Shown here in pieces: positions 1 to 9,008 of a stretch of DNA of 64,000 bases. The DNA lies in NCBI RefSeq assembly GCF_002217435.1, contig NZ_MUHF01000003.1, forward strand, positions 62,001 through 126,000, written 5' to 3'. The stretch's first letter is position 1. Each line of letters starts with the position of its first letter. This DNA comes from Flavobacterium reichenbachii (GTDB lineage Bacteria; Bacteroidota; Bacteroidia; Flavobacteriales; Flavobacteriaceae). The notes under the pieces were generated by a model. That model was not told the origin of the DNA and ran no database searches. It saw only the letters and a program-made list of their open reading frames with translations. The position numbers were made by a program, and so were the translations under genes.

Positions 1-1
1 C

Positions 2-1489
2 AGGGTTCTCAATATTATTACGTCTCTGCAGTCTCTTATTTCGTTTGATCTTGTAATGGCTGTTTTTTATTTGGACAATACGTTATCCAGCAGGGTTTTG
101 GGATACGCAAGAACCGGTTTACACGAATATCAAAGAATAGGAATTGAAGAATTACAGAATATTACGGCCTTAAAAGAATCTGAAATAAATGAATTACGAA
201 ATAGAAGTAAAGTCGAAACCGAAGCCATTTTCTATAATGATCAGAATTTTATAAAAATATGCGATAAAACCCCCATTAAAAAGCTGATAGCCAATTCGAT
301 GAATATGAAGTCTAATTTCATGTTACCCGTTCCGCTTTCGCTCAGTGAAAACGGAGGATTGTATTTGTCTTTTTTCAGCAGGCAGTCTAATAATTACAAT
401 AAAAATCATTTAACGCTGTGCGAAAGACTTCAGGAACCTTTAATTTATGCCATCGAAAATTTAATCAGTCATGATAAAAAAATAGATCAAAAAAATACTT
501 CACTAAATCATAATGCTGGAAAAAATATAAAAATATCAGGTTTTGAATCGATAATAGGAAAAAGCCCAATGCTGCTAAAACTATTTGATCATATTATACA
601 AGTTGCCCCAGCCGACACAACGGTTTTAATTACCGGAGAAAGCGGGACAGGAAAAGAAAGTATTGCTCATAGCATCCAGCAGCTTTCGAATAGAAAAAAT
701 CAGCCTTTTGTAAAAATTAATTGTTCTGCACTGCCTCCAAGCCTTATAGAATCTGAGTTATTTGGACATGAAAAAGGATCTTTTACAGGCGCATCAGAAA
801 GAAGAATCGGTAAGTTTGAACAAGCAGACAATGGTACTTTATTTCTGGACGAAATTGGTGATATGCCGTTAGAAATACAGGCAAAACTGCTTCGTGCGAT
901 TCAGGAAAAAGAAATTGAACGCGTTGGAGGAAATCTTCCCATAAAAGTAAATGTCCGCATTATTGCCGCAACAAATTGTAATCTCGAAAAAGAAGTAGCC
1001 GATGGTCGTTTTAGACTTGATCTTTATTACAGATTAAATGTATTTCCTATTCAGCTGCCTCCTTTACGAGAACGTAAGGAAGATATTGGTCTTCTGGCTC
1101 GTCATTTTATTGCAGTCTATAGTTCTAAAACGGGAAAAAATGTAACCGAAATAGCAGAAAGCGCTTTAAAAAGTCTTTTATCGTATCAATGGCCCGGGAA
1201 TATTCGTGAACTCGAAAATCTTATTGAGAGAAGTATTCTTTTGGCAAAGAGTAACACAATTGAGCATATTCCGCTTCCTGTTATTGATGAAACTAAAATA
1301 AATAATAAGTCAAATGAGTGGTATTTTAAAACTATTCAGGAAAACGAAAGAGAGCATATTATCAATGTTTTGGAGAAATGCAACGGCAGAATACGAGGAA
1401 CAGGCGGCGCATCAGAAATATTAGGACTTCCTCCTACAACATTAGCTTCCAGAATGCAAAAATTAGGAATAAAGAGAAGCCACTTTTAA
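2..1489 (+). CDS. Sigma-54-dependent Fis-family transcriptional activator (5' end cut by window edge)
   Basis: This is an enhancer-binding activator that drives sigma-54 promoters by ATP hydrolysis. The reading frame is open to the window edge, so the first in-frame ATG at 56 is probably internal and the protein begins upstream. The first ~500 nt look like a GAF-type sensory region. The AAA+ domain follows, with Walker [10 protein letters not shown] (about 635-660), the sigma-54 contact loop as GSFTGA (about 778-795; Ser replaces the usual first Ala), Walker [11 protein letters not shown], and the arginine-finger segment [11 protein letters not shown]. The C-terminus is a Fis helix-turn-helix (about 1340-1480) with the [16 protein letters not shown] pattern typical of the FhlA/NorR branch. 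It likely controls the plus-strand enzyme genes that follow. The signal sensed cannot be read from the sequence. Confidence 0.9.
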   Translation, partial: RVLNIITSLQSLISFDLVMAVFYLDNTLSSRVLGYARTGLHEYQRIGIEELQNITALKESEINELRNRSKVETEAIFYNDQNFIKICDKTPIKKLIANSMNMKSNFMLPVPLSLSENGGLYLSFFSRQSNNYNKNHLTLCERLQEPLIYAIENLISHDKKIDQKNTSLNHNAGKNIKISGFESIIGKSPMLLKLFDHIIQVAPADTTVLITGESGTGKESIAHSIQQLSNRKNQPFVKINCSALPPSLIESELFGHEKGSFTGASERRIGKFEQADNGTLFLDEIGDMPLEIQAKLLRAIQEKEIERVGGNLPIKVNVRIIAATNCNLEKEVADGRFRLDLYYRLNVFPIQLPPLRERKEDIGLLARHFIAVYSSKTGKNVTEIAESALKSLLSYQWPGNIRELENLIERSILLAKSNTIEHIPLPVIDETKINNKSNEWYFKTIQENEREHIINVLEKCNGRIRGTGGASEILGLPPTTLASRMQKLGIKRSHF

Positions 1490-1601
1490 TTGTGAATTGT
1501 TAATTATGAATTGTAAATTTTATTTGTAAAAATTTAAAAGTGAATGAAATATTTATCTAAGTTTCTCCATTCACCATTTACAATTCACCATTTACAATTA
1601 A
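1486..1601. repeat. Imperfect inverted repeat, flavobacterial intergenic type
   Basis: AT-rich arms of the AATTGTGAATTG / AATTGTAAAT kind (about 1486-1520) are answered by CATTTACAATTCACC and CATTTACAATT (about 1569-1601) on the other side. The element overlaps the stop codon of the sigma-54 activator. It could form a hairpin that ends transcription or be a remnant of a small repeat family. Confidence 0.55.
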
Positions 1602-1627
1602 AAAGAACGATATTAAGTTGCTATATT

Positions 1628-1654
1628 TTCGTTGTACGACGAAATATAGTTCGT
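1628..1654. promoter_or_regulatory. Alternating half-sites TTCGT-N6-ACGAA-N6-TTCGT
   Basis: Three 5-bp half-sites alternate in orientation with identical 6-bp spacers (1628-1632, 1639-1643, 1650-1654), so each lies one 11-bp helical turn from the next. They sit about 100 bp upstream of the hydrolase start at 1754 and just after the sigma-54 activator gene, where an upstream activating sequence is expected. I could not find a convincing -24/-12 promoter with both GG and GC, so the link to the activator is inference. Confidence 0.4.
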
Positions 1655-1753
1655 TTCAAATTATGTATTTTTATTTAAGTTATTAAAAATCAATAACTTG
1701 TAAATTAGGTTCGGTTTTAGTTTACACTTTGGCATAACATTAAAATATGTCTT

Positions 1754-2542
1754 ATGCTAACTGAAAACCCTACTACAATACTTTTTATTACAGGTGCATT
1801 TGTCAGCAATAAATGCTGGGATGAATGGAAAGTCTTTTTTGAGAATAAAGGCTTTAAAACTCTGGCTCCGGCATGGCCATACAAAGACGCTCCGGCAACA
1901 GTTTTACGAGATCGTCATCCAGATCCTCAGATTGCTGGTTTGCGATTAACTCATTTAATCGAACATTTTGAGGATATCGCTAAAAACCTTCCTCAAAAAC
2001 CTATTGTAATTGGGCACTCTATTGGCGGACTTACGGCGCAGATACTTTTACAGCGCAATTTGGCAGCAGCTGCAATTGCAATACATTCGGTTCCTCCACA
2101 GGGAATTATGACTTTTAAATTTTCTTTTTTAAAAGCCGGCTGGGGACCGCTTGGTTTTTTTACTTCAGCAAAAAAAACCTTTTTAATGAGTTTTAGCCAG
2201 TGGCAGTATGCGTTTACAAACGGAATGCCAGAAGAATGGCAGGACAAAGCCTATTGCGACTCTGTAGTTCCAGAATCAAAATTAATAGTTCGCGATACGA
2301 TTACTTCAGCAGCAAAAGTAGATTTTCGCGCTCCGCATAAACCATTACTCTTAATTGCAGGATCAGCAGATCACACTATTCCCGAATCGCTCAATTATTC
2401 TAACTGCAAAAAATACACAGACAAAAATTCTATAACCGATTTTAAGGTTTTTCCAGAAAGAAATCATTTTGTTTTAAATCAGCCCGGCTGGCAGGAAATT
2501 GCAGTTTATATACAAGACTGGATTACAAAACTGCCTTCTTAA
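1754..2542 (+). CDS. Alpha/beta hydrolase
   Basis: A 262-residue alpha/beta-hydrolase-fold enzyme with no signal peptide, so cytoplasmic. The nucleophile elbow is GHSIGG with Ser89. A late acid (GSADHTIPE) and a C-terminal His (ERNHFVLNQPGW) complete the triad, in the order expected for lipases and esterases of this fold. Substrate is not predictable. The ATG at 1747 is out of frame and stops after five codons, so 1754 is the start. It begins a run of plus-strand enzyme genes after the sigma-54 activator and may be induced by it. Confidence 0.85.
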   Translation: MLTENPTTILFITGAFVSNKCWDEWKVFFENKGFKTLAPAWPYKDAPATVLRDRHPDPQIAGLRLTHLIEHFEDIAKNLPQKPIVIGHSIGGLTAQILLQRNLAAAAIAIHSVPPQGIMTFKFSFLKAGWGPLGFFTSAKKTFLMSFSQWQYAFTNGMPEEWQDKAYCDSVVPESKLIVRDTITSAAKVDFRAPHKPLLLIAGSADHTIPESLNYSNCKKYTDKNSITDFKVFPERNHFVLNQPGWQEIAVYIQDWITKLPS

Positions 2543-2583
2543 AAATATAATACCCCTTATTATTAACCAATTAAAAATTAATT

Positions 2584-3600
2584 ATGAAAACGAATTTATT
2601 CAACACCGCTTTTTTTAACTTTAAAAGTAAAACAGCTCAGCTTTTAACCTTTAGTCTTTTACTATTGACTTTAATTTCCTGTAATAAAAAAACAGAAGAA
2701 ACTCCTGCAGCAGTAACACCAGCCGAATCAGAAGAAACGGTTCAAACTGCACCCGCAAATCCGCCTGCTAATTTTAAACATGCCACTGCAGAGGTGAACG
2801 GAATCAAAATTCATTACGTTATCGGCGGTAAAGGAGATCCGCTTGTATTGGTGCATGGTTTTGGACAAAACTGGTATATGTGGAATCGTTTATTACCAGA
2901 ACTTTCTAAACATTTTACAGTTATCGCTCCAGATTTAAGAGGAGTAGGCGAGTCTGATAAACCAGAAGGCGGTTATGACAAAAAAACAATGGCTTCTGAT
3001 ATTCATGAACTGGTAAAAAAATTAGGATACAATAATATCAATCTAGCTGGACATGATATCGGTCTTATGGTAGCGTATGCTTATGCTGCACAATACGGAA
3101 GCGAAGTTAAAAAAGTAGCGCTAATGGATGCCTTGCTTCCTGGAATTGAGCCGGTTTGGTCTCAAGTTTCGGCGTCTGCATGGTGGTTTGGATTTTTTGC
3201 ATGGCCGGCTTCAGGAGACATTGTGAGTGGCAAAGAAAAAGAATTTTTAACGAGTTTTTGGCCTGTAGTTGGACATGTTAAAGATCCTTTTACAGCCGAA
3301 GAAACTGCAGAATTTATTAGAGCATATTCAGTTAAAGATGGTGCAAAATCAAGTTTCAAATGGTTTGGCGCTTTTCCACAAGACGGAAAAGACAATCTGG
3401 TTTTGGCAAAAACAAAACTAAAAATGCCTTTGCTTGCTATGGGAGGAGAATATTTTGCCGCAGCTTTCTTAAAAGACCACTCTAAATTGGTTGCCGAAAA
3501 TGTTACAGAATCTAAAATTGCGGGTTCAGGCCACTGGTTAGTTCAGGAAAATACAGCTCAGGTGCAAAAAGATTTACTAGCTTTTTTTCTTGCTAAATAA
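2584..3600 (+). CDS. Lipoprotein alpha/beta hydrolase, epoxide hydrolase/haloalkane dehalogenase-like
   Basis: A 338-residue envelope enzyme. The N-terminus is a lipoprotein signal ending in a lipobox (LISC, Cys33), followed by a low-complexity Glu/Pro/Ala linker of about 30 residues. The catalytic domain has the oxyanion segment HGFGQNWYMW, the DLRGVGESDKP segment and an elbow GHDIG whose nucleophile is Asp158, not Ser. That is the pattern of epoxide hydrolases and haloalkane dehalogenases. The general base His is in GSGHWLVQ near the end. It lies 41 bp after the preceding hydrolase, so the two are probably co-transcribed. The exact reaction is not known. Confidence 0.85.
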   Translation: MKTNLFNTAFFNFKSKTAQLLTFSLLLLTLISCNKKTEETPAAVTPAESEETVQTAPANPPANFKHATAEVNGIKIHYVIGGKGDPLVLVHGFGQNWYMWNRLLPELSKHFTVIAPDLRGVGESDKPEGGYDKKTMASDIHELVKKLGYNNINLAGHDIGLMVAYAYAAQYGSEVKKVALMDALLPGIEPVWSQVSASAWWFGFFAWPASGDIVSGKEKEFLTSFWPVVGHVKDPFTAEETAEFIRAYSVKDGAKSSFKWFGAFPQDGKDNLVLAKTKLKMPLLAMGGEYFAAAFLKDHSKLVAENVTESKIAGSGHWLVQENTAQVQKDLLAFFLAK

Positions 3601-3630
3601 ATAACCCTTTGGGTAATTCATGTTTTTCTA

Positions 3631-3715
3631 TTCAACACATAGCCAACTATGTTTATTTTAAAGAAGTGAAACACCTTTTTTAAACCTTCACAGAACTATG
3701 TTTCTATGTGTTGAA
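3631..3715. repeat. Palindromic intergenic element, copy 1
   Basis: The element is bounded by a perfect 12-bp inverted repeat TTCAACACATAG (3631-3642) / CTATGTGTTGAA (3704-3715). The interior contains an AAG-A-GTGAAAC stretch and two AACTATG repeats. A related, more degenerate copy lies at 6822-6913. It looks like a REP-type flavobacterial element and may also act as a terminator after the hydrolase at 2584. Confidence 0.6.
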
Positions 3716-3750
3716 AAATAATTGCCCTCAACGGATTAAATAACTAAATC

Positions 3751-5514
3751 ATGAAAAAACTACTGCTATCAGTATTGCTTTTTGCTGGACTTTTATCGCA
3801 AGCTCAGCAAAAAGCAGATCTGATTATTTACAACGGAAAAATTGCAACGATGCAGAAACAAGGCGAATTTGTTCAGGCAATTGCAATAAAAGACGGAATC
3901 ATTCTGGACACTGGAACAGAGAAAACAATATTTTCTGCTTATAAAGCAACAGAAACAAAATTAATTGATGCTAAAGGAAAAACAGTAATTCCTGGACTTA
4001 ATGACAGTCATATGCATGTCATTCGCGAAGGTTTAAACTATAATTCTGAATTGCGATGGGACGGTGTAAAAACCTTAAAACGCGCTATGGAAATGCTGAA
4101 AGAACAGGCAGCAAGAACGCCCGATGGTGTTTGGATTAAAGTAATTGGAGGCTGGAACGAATTTCAGTTTGAAGAAAAAAGACAGCCTACCATTGAAGAA
4201 ATCAATGCTGCAGTTCCTGATAAACCTGTATTTATTACTTATTTGTACGGAAAAGCTTTCCTGAACAAAAAGGGAATTGAAGTTTTGGGATATACAAAAG
4301 ATACTAAATACGAAGGAAGTGTTCTGGAACAGGATTCTAAAGGAAATTTAACGGGTTTAATGTATGCTAAAGAAACGCCAAAAGCTATTTACATGACGTT
4401 GGGGCTTACCACAAAACTAAGTCCGGAGGAACGTCTGAACAGCTCGATACAGTTTAATCATGAACTCAATCGTTTTGGACTTACGAGTATAATTGATGCA
4501 GCGGGCGGGAGCCAAAACTTTCCTGCAGATTATGTGACTTCACTGGAATTGGCAAAACAGAATAAATTGAGTCTTAGAATTTCCTATTACTTGTTTGCAC
4601 AGCAAAAAGGCAGAGAGCTTCAAGATTATGAGAAATGGGTTGCAGAAACTCAAATCAATAAAAATGATAATCTGATAGTTGCAAATGGTTATGTAGAAGA
4701 AGGTGCCGGAGAAAATATAGTGGCTTCGGCAGCAGATTTTGAAAATTTTCTGGAACCGAGAATTGTGTTGTCTGATGAAATGGAAAAAGATCTTGAACCT
4801 ATTATTCGGTTATTAGCAAAAAATAAATGGCCTTTTAGACTTCATGCGACGTATGGCGAATCTATTGACAGAATGCTAAATGTGTTTGAAAAAGTAAATA
4901 AGGAAATTCCGTTTAACGGATTACGATGGTTTTTTGATCATGCCGAAACTATTACAACACCAGAACTGGAACGTGTTAAGAAATTAGGCGGAGGTATTGC
5001 AGTGCAGTTTAGAATGTATTATCAGGGAGAATTGTATAATAAATTGTACGGAGCTCCAAAAACACAACTGCCTCCAATTAAAAAAATGCTCGAATTGGGG
5101 ATTCCGGTTGGTGCAGGAACAGATGCAACCCGAATTTCAACTTACAATCCCTGGATGTCCTTGCATTGGTTATTGACAGGAAAAATAATTGGCGGTATGC
5201 AGTTCTGGCCTAAAGATCAGACTTTGGATAAATTCACAGCTTTACAACTGTATACTTCGGGAAGTGCATGGTTTTCTGGCGAAGAAAAAGATAAAGGAAA
5301 ATTGATAAAAGGAATGTATGCTGATTTAACGGTTTTATCTGACGATTATTTTTCGCTTAAAGCGGATGATGTTAGAAAAATCGAATCGGTATTGACTGTC
5401 GTTAACGGCAAAATTGTTTTCGCTTCCGCGGAATATAAAGCGTTGAATCCAGAAATTCCTGCTGTAATTCCGGATTGGTCTCCGGTGAAATATTTTGGAG
5501 GTTATCAAAAATAA
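3751..5514 (+). CDS. Exported amidohydrolase (YtcJ-like)
   Basis: A 587-residue metal-dependent hydrolase with a cleavable signal peptide (about residues 1-19, ending LLSQAQQ), so periplasmic or exported. The N-terminal composite beta domain is followed by the metal-binding His-x-His of the amidohydrolase superfamily (NDSHMHV, His87 and His89). Further metal or catalytic sites are RLHATYG, FDHAE and the late GAGTDATR Asp. C-terminal residues return to the beta sandwich (GMYADLTVLSDD). Family members hydrolyse C-N bonds of amides or cyclic amides; the substrate here is unknown. It sits between a dehalogenase-like lipoprotein and a metallo-beta-lactamase-fold protein. Confidence 0.88.
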   Translation: MKKLLLSVLLFAGLLSQAQQKADLIIYNGKIATMQKQGEFVQAIAIKDGIILDTGTEKTIFSAYKATETKLIDAKGKTVIPGLNDSHMHVIREGLNYNSELRWDGVKTLKRAMEMLKEQAARTPDGVWIKVIGGWNEFQFEEKRQPTIEEINAAVPDKPVFITYLYGKAFLNKKGIEVLGYTKDTKYEGSVLEQDSKGNLTGLMYAKETPKAIYMTLGLTTKLSPEERLNSSIQFNHELNRFGLTSIIDAAGGSQNFPADYVTSLELAKQNKLSLRISYYLFAQQKGRELQDYEKWVAETQINKNDNLIVANGYVEEGAGENIVASAADFENFLEPRIVLSDEMEKDLEPIIRLLAKNKWPFRLHATYGESIDRMLNVFEKVNKEIPFNGLRWFFDHAETITTPELERVKKLGGGIAVQFRMYYQGELYNKLYGAPKTQLPPIKKMLELGIPVGAGTDATRISTYNPWMSLHWLLTGKIIGGMQFWPKDQTLDKFTALQLYTSGSAWFSGEEKDKGKLIKGMYADLTVLSDDYFSLKADDVRKIESVLTVVNGKIVFASAEYKALNPEIPAVIPDWSPVKYFGGYQK

Positions 5515-5627
5515 TGGTGCACAGGTGACGCGGATTATACGGATTCGCTTTCGCGAAAACGCGGATTTAAACGGATTTTTTTATGCTCTCGTTTGAGCTG
5601 ATTCCAAAAAAGCGATTTTTCTCCCTT

Positions 5628-5695
5628 TAGCCCTGATCGAAGCGGCATCCTTTGCTTTTTTCTTTAAAAAAGCAAAGATACAGCGAAGAGCAGGA
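5628..5695 (+). ncRNA. Flavo-1-like structured RNA element
   Basis: The stretch begins TAGCCCTGAT-GAAGCGGCATCC and ends ACAGCGAAGAGCAGGA, with a perfect 12-bp hairpin between (CTTTGCTTTTTT 5650-5661 / AAAAAAGCAAAG 5666-5677). From memory this matches the Flavo-1 RNA motif described in Flavobacteria: conserved flanks around a variable stem. The sequence just upstream (about 5520-5580) contains the repetitive CGCGGATTTAAACGGATTT kind also common between genes in this genus. Assignment is by recognition only; a covariance-model search would decide. Confidence 0.55.
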
Positions 5696-5765
5696 ACCAT
5701 GAATCCAAAAAAGCCAAATGCATTTGCTCATAATAAAACTGAAAATTGATAAAAAATATACAATC

Positions 5766-6785
5766 ATGAAAAAGAAAAACCACATCTTAATCAAGCTGCT
5801 ATGTGTCATTGCATTTTTTGTAATGCACAGCACTTATGCACAAATGCCGATGCCGCCCGAAGTTCCAATTTGGGACGCGAATAAAGTGATCTTACAATTG
5901 CATAAAATATCCGATAATGTTTATGCCGTTTCGCCTTCAACAACTGAAACTGAAACCACAAAAGGAATTCCGCAGGCTACTTCTGCGGGGTTTATCGTGG
6001 GAGACAAAGGCGTTTTGTTAATAGAAACGATGCTGAGCAAAAGATTATACGACCAATTGTACAAATTGATTCGCTCTGTAACTCAAAAACCTATTGTATA
6101 TGCAGTGAATACAAGTGATCACGGCGATCATTGTTTTGGAAATTACTTGCTTCCAAAAGAAACTATTTTGATACAAAATGAATTCTGCAAAGAAAACCTT
6201 GCTAAGAATTACGACGGAATTAAACAATTTATGATTATGCTTTTTGGAAAAGACCGCGGGATAGAGCAAAGTGTATATCGTCCCGCAGATCTTACTATTG
6301 CAGTAAATCAAAGTCTCAAACTAGATTTGGGCGGTGGCAAAATTGTAGAAATCATTAATGTAGGAACGGCACAGTCTCCGGCAGATTTATTTGTATTTCT
6401 TAAGGACTCGGACAAAAATGTATTATGGGCGGGAAATCCTTTTATAGCCGAAAGTCCGGCAATTCCATGGCTGTTTGACGGATATTTTTTAGAGCCGGTT
6501 CAAAACCTGAATAAGATTTACAACATGATTTCGGATAAGGATATTGTAGTTCCCGGACATGGAAGAATTACTAATAAAGCCGGAATTAAATATACTATAG
6601 ATTATGTTACAGCTTTGCAGGCCAATGTAGAAAAGGCAGTAAAAAAAGGTTTGACTTTAGAAGAAACCAAAACTGCTGTAACTATGAAAGAATTCAACAA
6701 AGGCTATGTACTTTTTGACTGGCTGCATTTTAATTTCAATGTTCCAAATGCTTATAAAGATATTAAGCAAAACGGGGTTAAATAA
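5766..6785 (+). CDS. Exported MBL-fold protein with degenerate zinc site
   Basis: A 339-residue metallo-beta-lactamase-fold protein with a signal peptide (cleavage near HSTYAQ). An upstream in-frame ATG at 5718 would add 16 residues before a normal signal sequence, so 5766 is preferred. The family metal motif THxHxDH reads TSDHGDH here (Ser117, His119, Asp121, His122), so the first histidine is lost. The later GHTPGD-like segment reads TAQSPADL, so its histidine is gone too; VVPGHG is kept. Either the active site binds one metal or the protein is no longer a hydrolase. The C-terminal helical part is ordinary for the family. It follows the amidohydrolase and precedes an outer-membrane barrel. 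Confidence 0.8.
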   Translation: MKKKNHILIKLLCVIAFFVMHSTYAQMPMPPEVPIWDANKVILQLHKISDNVYAVSPSTTETETTKGIPQATSAGFIVGDKGVLLIETMLSKRLYDQLYKLIRSVTQKPIVYAVNTSDHGDHCFGNYLLPKETILIQNEFCKENLAKNYDGIKQFMIMLFGKDRGIEQSVYRPADLTIAVNQSLKLDLGGGKIVEIINVGTAQSPADLFVFLKDSDKNVLWAGNPFIAESPAIPWLFDGYFLEPVQNLNKIYNMISDKDIVVPGHGRITNKAGIKYTIDYVTALQANVEKAVKKGLTLEETKTAVTMKEFNKGYVLFDWLHFNFNVPNAYKDIKQNGVK

Positions 6786-6810
6786 TTGATAATTGATAAT
6801 TGATAATTTT
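6783..6810. repeat. Short tandem repeat, 8-bp unit AATTGATA
   Basis: Three consecutive AATTGATA units plus a partial fourth directly follow, and touch, the stop codon of the MBL-fold gene. This is the AT-rich kind of slippage-prone repeat common between flavobacterial genes. Confidence 0.6.
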
Positions 6811-6821
6811 TAGAATTACGC

Positions 6822-6913
6822 ACAGCTATGTTGGTTTAAACAAGCGAAACGTTTTTGTTTAAAACTTTCAAAATCTATCCCGTCCCGAAGTTTCGGGATT
6901 AGGACTATGTGTT
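6822..6913. repeat. Palindromic intergenic element, copy 2
   Basis: This is a diverged relative of the element at 3631-3715. It shares the CACAGCTATG / CTATGTGTTT ends and an AACAAGCGAAAC interior, with an inserted perfect hairpin CCCGAA-GT-TTCGGG (about 6884-6897). Confidence 0.5.
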
Positions 6914-6956
6914 TAAATAATTATATCCAACGAATAGATAATTTAAAATTTGATTT

Positions 6957-8330
6957 ATGAAAAACAAGATACTATTACTTGTTTTGTTGATTTCAATATC
7001 AGGATATGCACAACGGTATCCTGATTTTAAATCGCTTCGGTTTGATGAAAATTATAGTTTTCTTGAGAATGATACCGTAAGCAATGAGTGGTATAAAACA
7101 GTGAAATTCCTGCCGCTTTCTAGTTCTAAAAAAACATATGTCAGTTTTGGGGGCGACATACGGTTTCAGTACTTCTATGCTAAAAATGAAAATTGGGGCG
7201 ATGGTCCGCAGGATAACGATGGTTATGTTTTGGGAAGATATTTATTTCATGCCGATTTTCATGCCGGCAAGTACTTTAGAACTTTTGTTCAGGTGCAGAG
7301 CAGCATGGCTGACGGGAGAATTGATCCAAGTCCTGTGGAACAAAACCCGCTCGAAGTACATCAGGCTTTTGCTGATATTAATATTGTAAATGATGGCAGT
7401 AAAAGACTTATTTTAAGAGCAGGAAGGCAGGAACTTACTTATGGATCGCAGCGTTTGGCTGCCGTTAGGGAAGGTCCTAACAACAGGCAGTCTTTTGATG
7501 GTGTGAAAGTAATGGTGTCAAAACAAAATTTTGCAGCTGATTTTTTTTACAGCCATTATGTAGTGGCACATGATGGTATTTTTGATGATGCATCCAATAA
7601 AGACAGACAATTTTGGGGAAGTTATCTGGTTTTTAATAAAACACCAATTATCAAAAATATCGATGTGTATTATTTAGGATACGAAAGAGCCAAAGCCGCT
7701 TTTAATGATGCAACAGGAAAAGAAAACCGACAATCGATAGGAACAAGAATCTGGGGAAAAACCGAGAATTGGCGATATGACGGAGAAGCAGTGTATCAAT
7801 TTGGTGATGTCGCAGAGAAAAATATTACAGCCTGGACTGCTTCTATTAATGCTGGATATCGTTTTAATACGGTAAAGTTTCGTCCGGAAATTGGTTTTAA
7901 AGCAGAGGTAATAAGCGGAGATAAAAAGGAAGGAGACAATAGTCTGGAAACTTTTAATCCGCTTTTTCCAAGAGGCGCTTATTTTGGACTGGCATCGGTA
8001 ATCGGACCTTCAAATTTAATTGATTTTCATCCTTCATTAAGTTTTGAAATTGCCAAAAATGTAGACTGGGTTATTGATTATGATATGTTTTGGAGGTACA
8101 GCAGCAAAGATGGTATTTATGCACCAAATACCTCATTGATCTATCCCGGAAATACTACAACGGAGAAAAAAATAGGGAATCAGTTAGAAAGTGAAATCAT
8201 CTGGGAACCCAATCAATATGTTTATTTCAGGCTCGAAGCCACTTGGTTTCAGGCTGGAGATTATATCAAAGCATCGGGAACTGGTAAAAATATATTCTTT
8301 ACAGGAATTACGATGCAGCTTCATTTTTAA
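6957..8330 (+). CDS. Alginate-export-family outer-membrane beta-barrel
   Basis: A 457-residue protein with a signal peptide (residues 1-18, GYAQR) and no other membrane helix. The alternating pattern with many aromatic residues and the closing ...ITMQLHF strand (terminal Phe) are those of an outer-membrane barrel. The segment LRAGRQELTYGSQRLAAVRE with NNRQSFDGVKV is typical of the alginate-export domain family, which also covers porins for other anionic or aromatic molecules. It probably admits the substrate for the surrounding exported hydrolases. An alginate role is not supported, since no lyase or alginate gene is nearby. Confidence 0.82.
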   Translation: MKNKILLLVLLISISGYAQRYPDFKSLRFDENYSFLENDTVSNEWYKTVKFLPLSSSKKTYVSFGGDIRFQYFYAKNENWGDGPQDNDGYVLGRYLFHADFHAGKYFRTFVQVQSSMADGRIDPSPVEQNPLEVHQAFADINIVNDGSKRLILRAGRQELTYGSQRLAAVREGPNNRQSFDGVKVMVSKQNFAADFFYSHYVVAHDGIFDDASNKDRQFWGSYLVFNKTPIIKNIDVYYLGYERAKAAFNDATGKENRQSIGTRIWGKTENWRYDGEAVYQFGDVAEKNITAWTASINAGYRFNTVKFRPEIGFKAEVISGDKKEGDNSLETFNPLFPRGAYFGLASVIGPSNLIDFHPSLSFEIAKNVDWVIDYDMFWRYSSKDGIYAPNTSLIYPGNTTTEKKIGNQLESEIIWEPNQYVYFRLEATWFQAGDYIKASGTGKNIFFTGITMQLHF

Positions 8331-8366
8331 GTTAGAAAAACATACGTTAAATTTAAAAAGAATAAT

Positions 8367-8867
8367 ATGAAACAAACTGTTATACAATCAAAAAGGAAAA
8401 AGGTACACTTAATAGCACTATTGCTGTTAATCAGTTTTTCAATACAGGCACAGGTAAATTCACAGGAAGAAATCAATACAAAGCAGACTGTAGATAAATT
8501 CTTTGGATATGTAGGAGCTAAAAACCCCGAAAAAATAGCCTCAATGGTTTCAGAAAATGTAGACTGGTACATTTTTGAATCTAAGTATATGCCATGGACA
8601 GGACACCGATCTAAGCGTGAAGAAATTTCAGAATTATTTAAAACCCTCTTTAGTTACTTTATTGACGGAAGCGAAAAACTCGAGGCGCAATCTATTTTAA
8701 TACAAGGAAAAGAAGTAGCAGTTTTTGGTTTTGTCGAACGAACAGTGAAAAAAAATGGTAATCATTTTAAAATGCCTTTAGCAATTCATATAACAGTAGA
8801 AAATAATTTGATAAGCAAATTTTCACTCTATGAGGAAACTTTAATTATTGAAAAAGCGCTTAAATAA
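8367..8867 (+). CDS. Exported NTF2/SnoaL-like protein
   Basis: A 166-residue protein with a signal peptide (about residues 1-28, SFSIQAQ). The mature part is one cone-shaped alpha+beta domain of the NTF2/SnoaL superfamily, with patterns such as TVDKFFGYVGAKNPEKIASMVSE and WTGHRSKREEISELFKTLF. Members are small enzymes (isomerases, cyclases, dehydratases) or binding proteins. Catalytic residues cannot be assigned. It starts 36 bp after the barrel gene and probably shares its transcript. Confidence 0.75.
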   Translation: MKQTVIQSKRKKVHLIALLLLISFSIQAQVNSQEEINTKQTVDKFFGYVGAKNPEKIASMVSENVDWYIFESKYMPWTGHRSKREEISELFKTLFSYFIDGSEKLEAQSILIQGKEVAVFGFVERTVKKNGNHFKMPLAIHITVENNLISKFSLYEETLIIEKALK

Positions 8868-9008
8868 AATAAGAATAAAAGTATATGGAATCAGAGTCTT
8901 TTAATCTTATATGTGATTATCAGAATTTCGGCATTTATTAATCGCTGCTCTGTTTTTTGATAACTTTTAATGCTGTTACAATTCGTAAAATTAAAATTAA
9001 ATACGTAC

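Noticed and set aside
1730..1750. Possible sigma-54 promoter (TTTGGCATAACATT)
   Set aside because: The -24-like GG is present but the GC expected 10 bp further on reads AA, so the -12 element is missing.
6957..8330. Alginate secretion role of the outer-membrane barrel
   Set aside because: The family name suggests it, but no alginate synthesis or lyase genes are nearby; a general uptake porin fits the enzyme context better.
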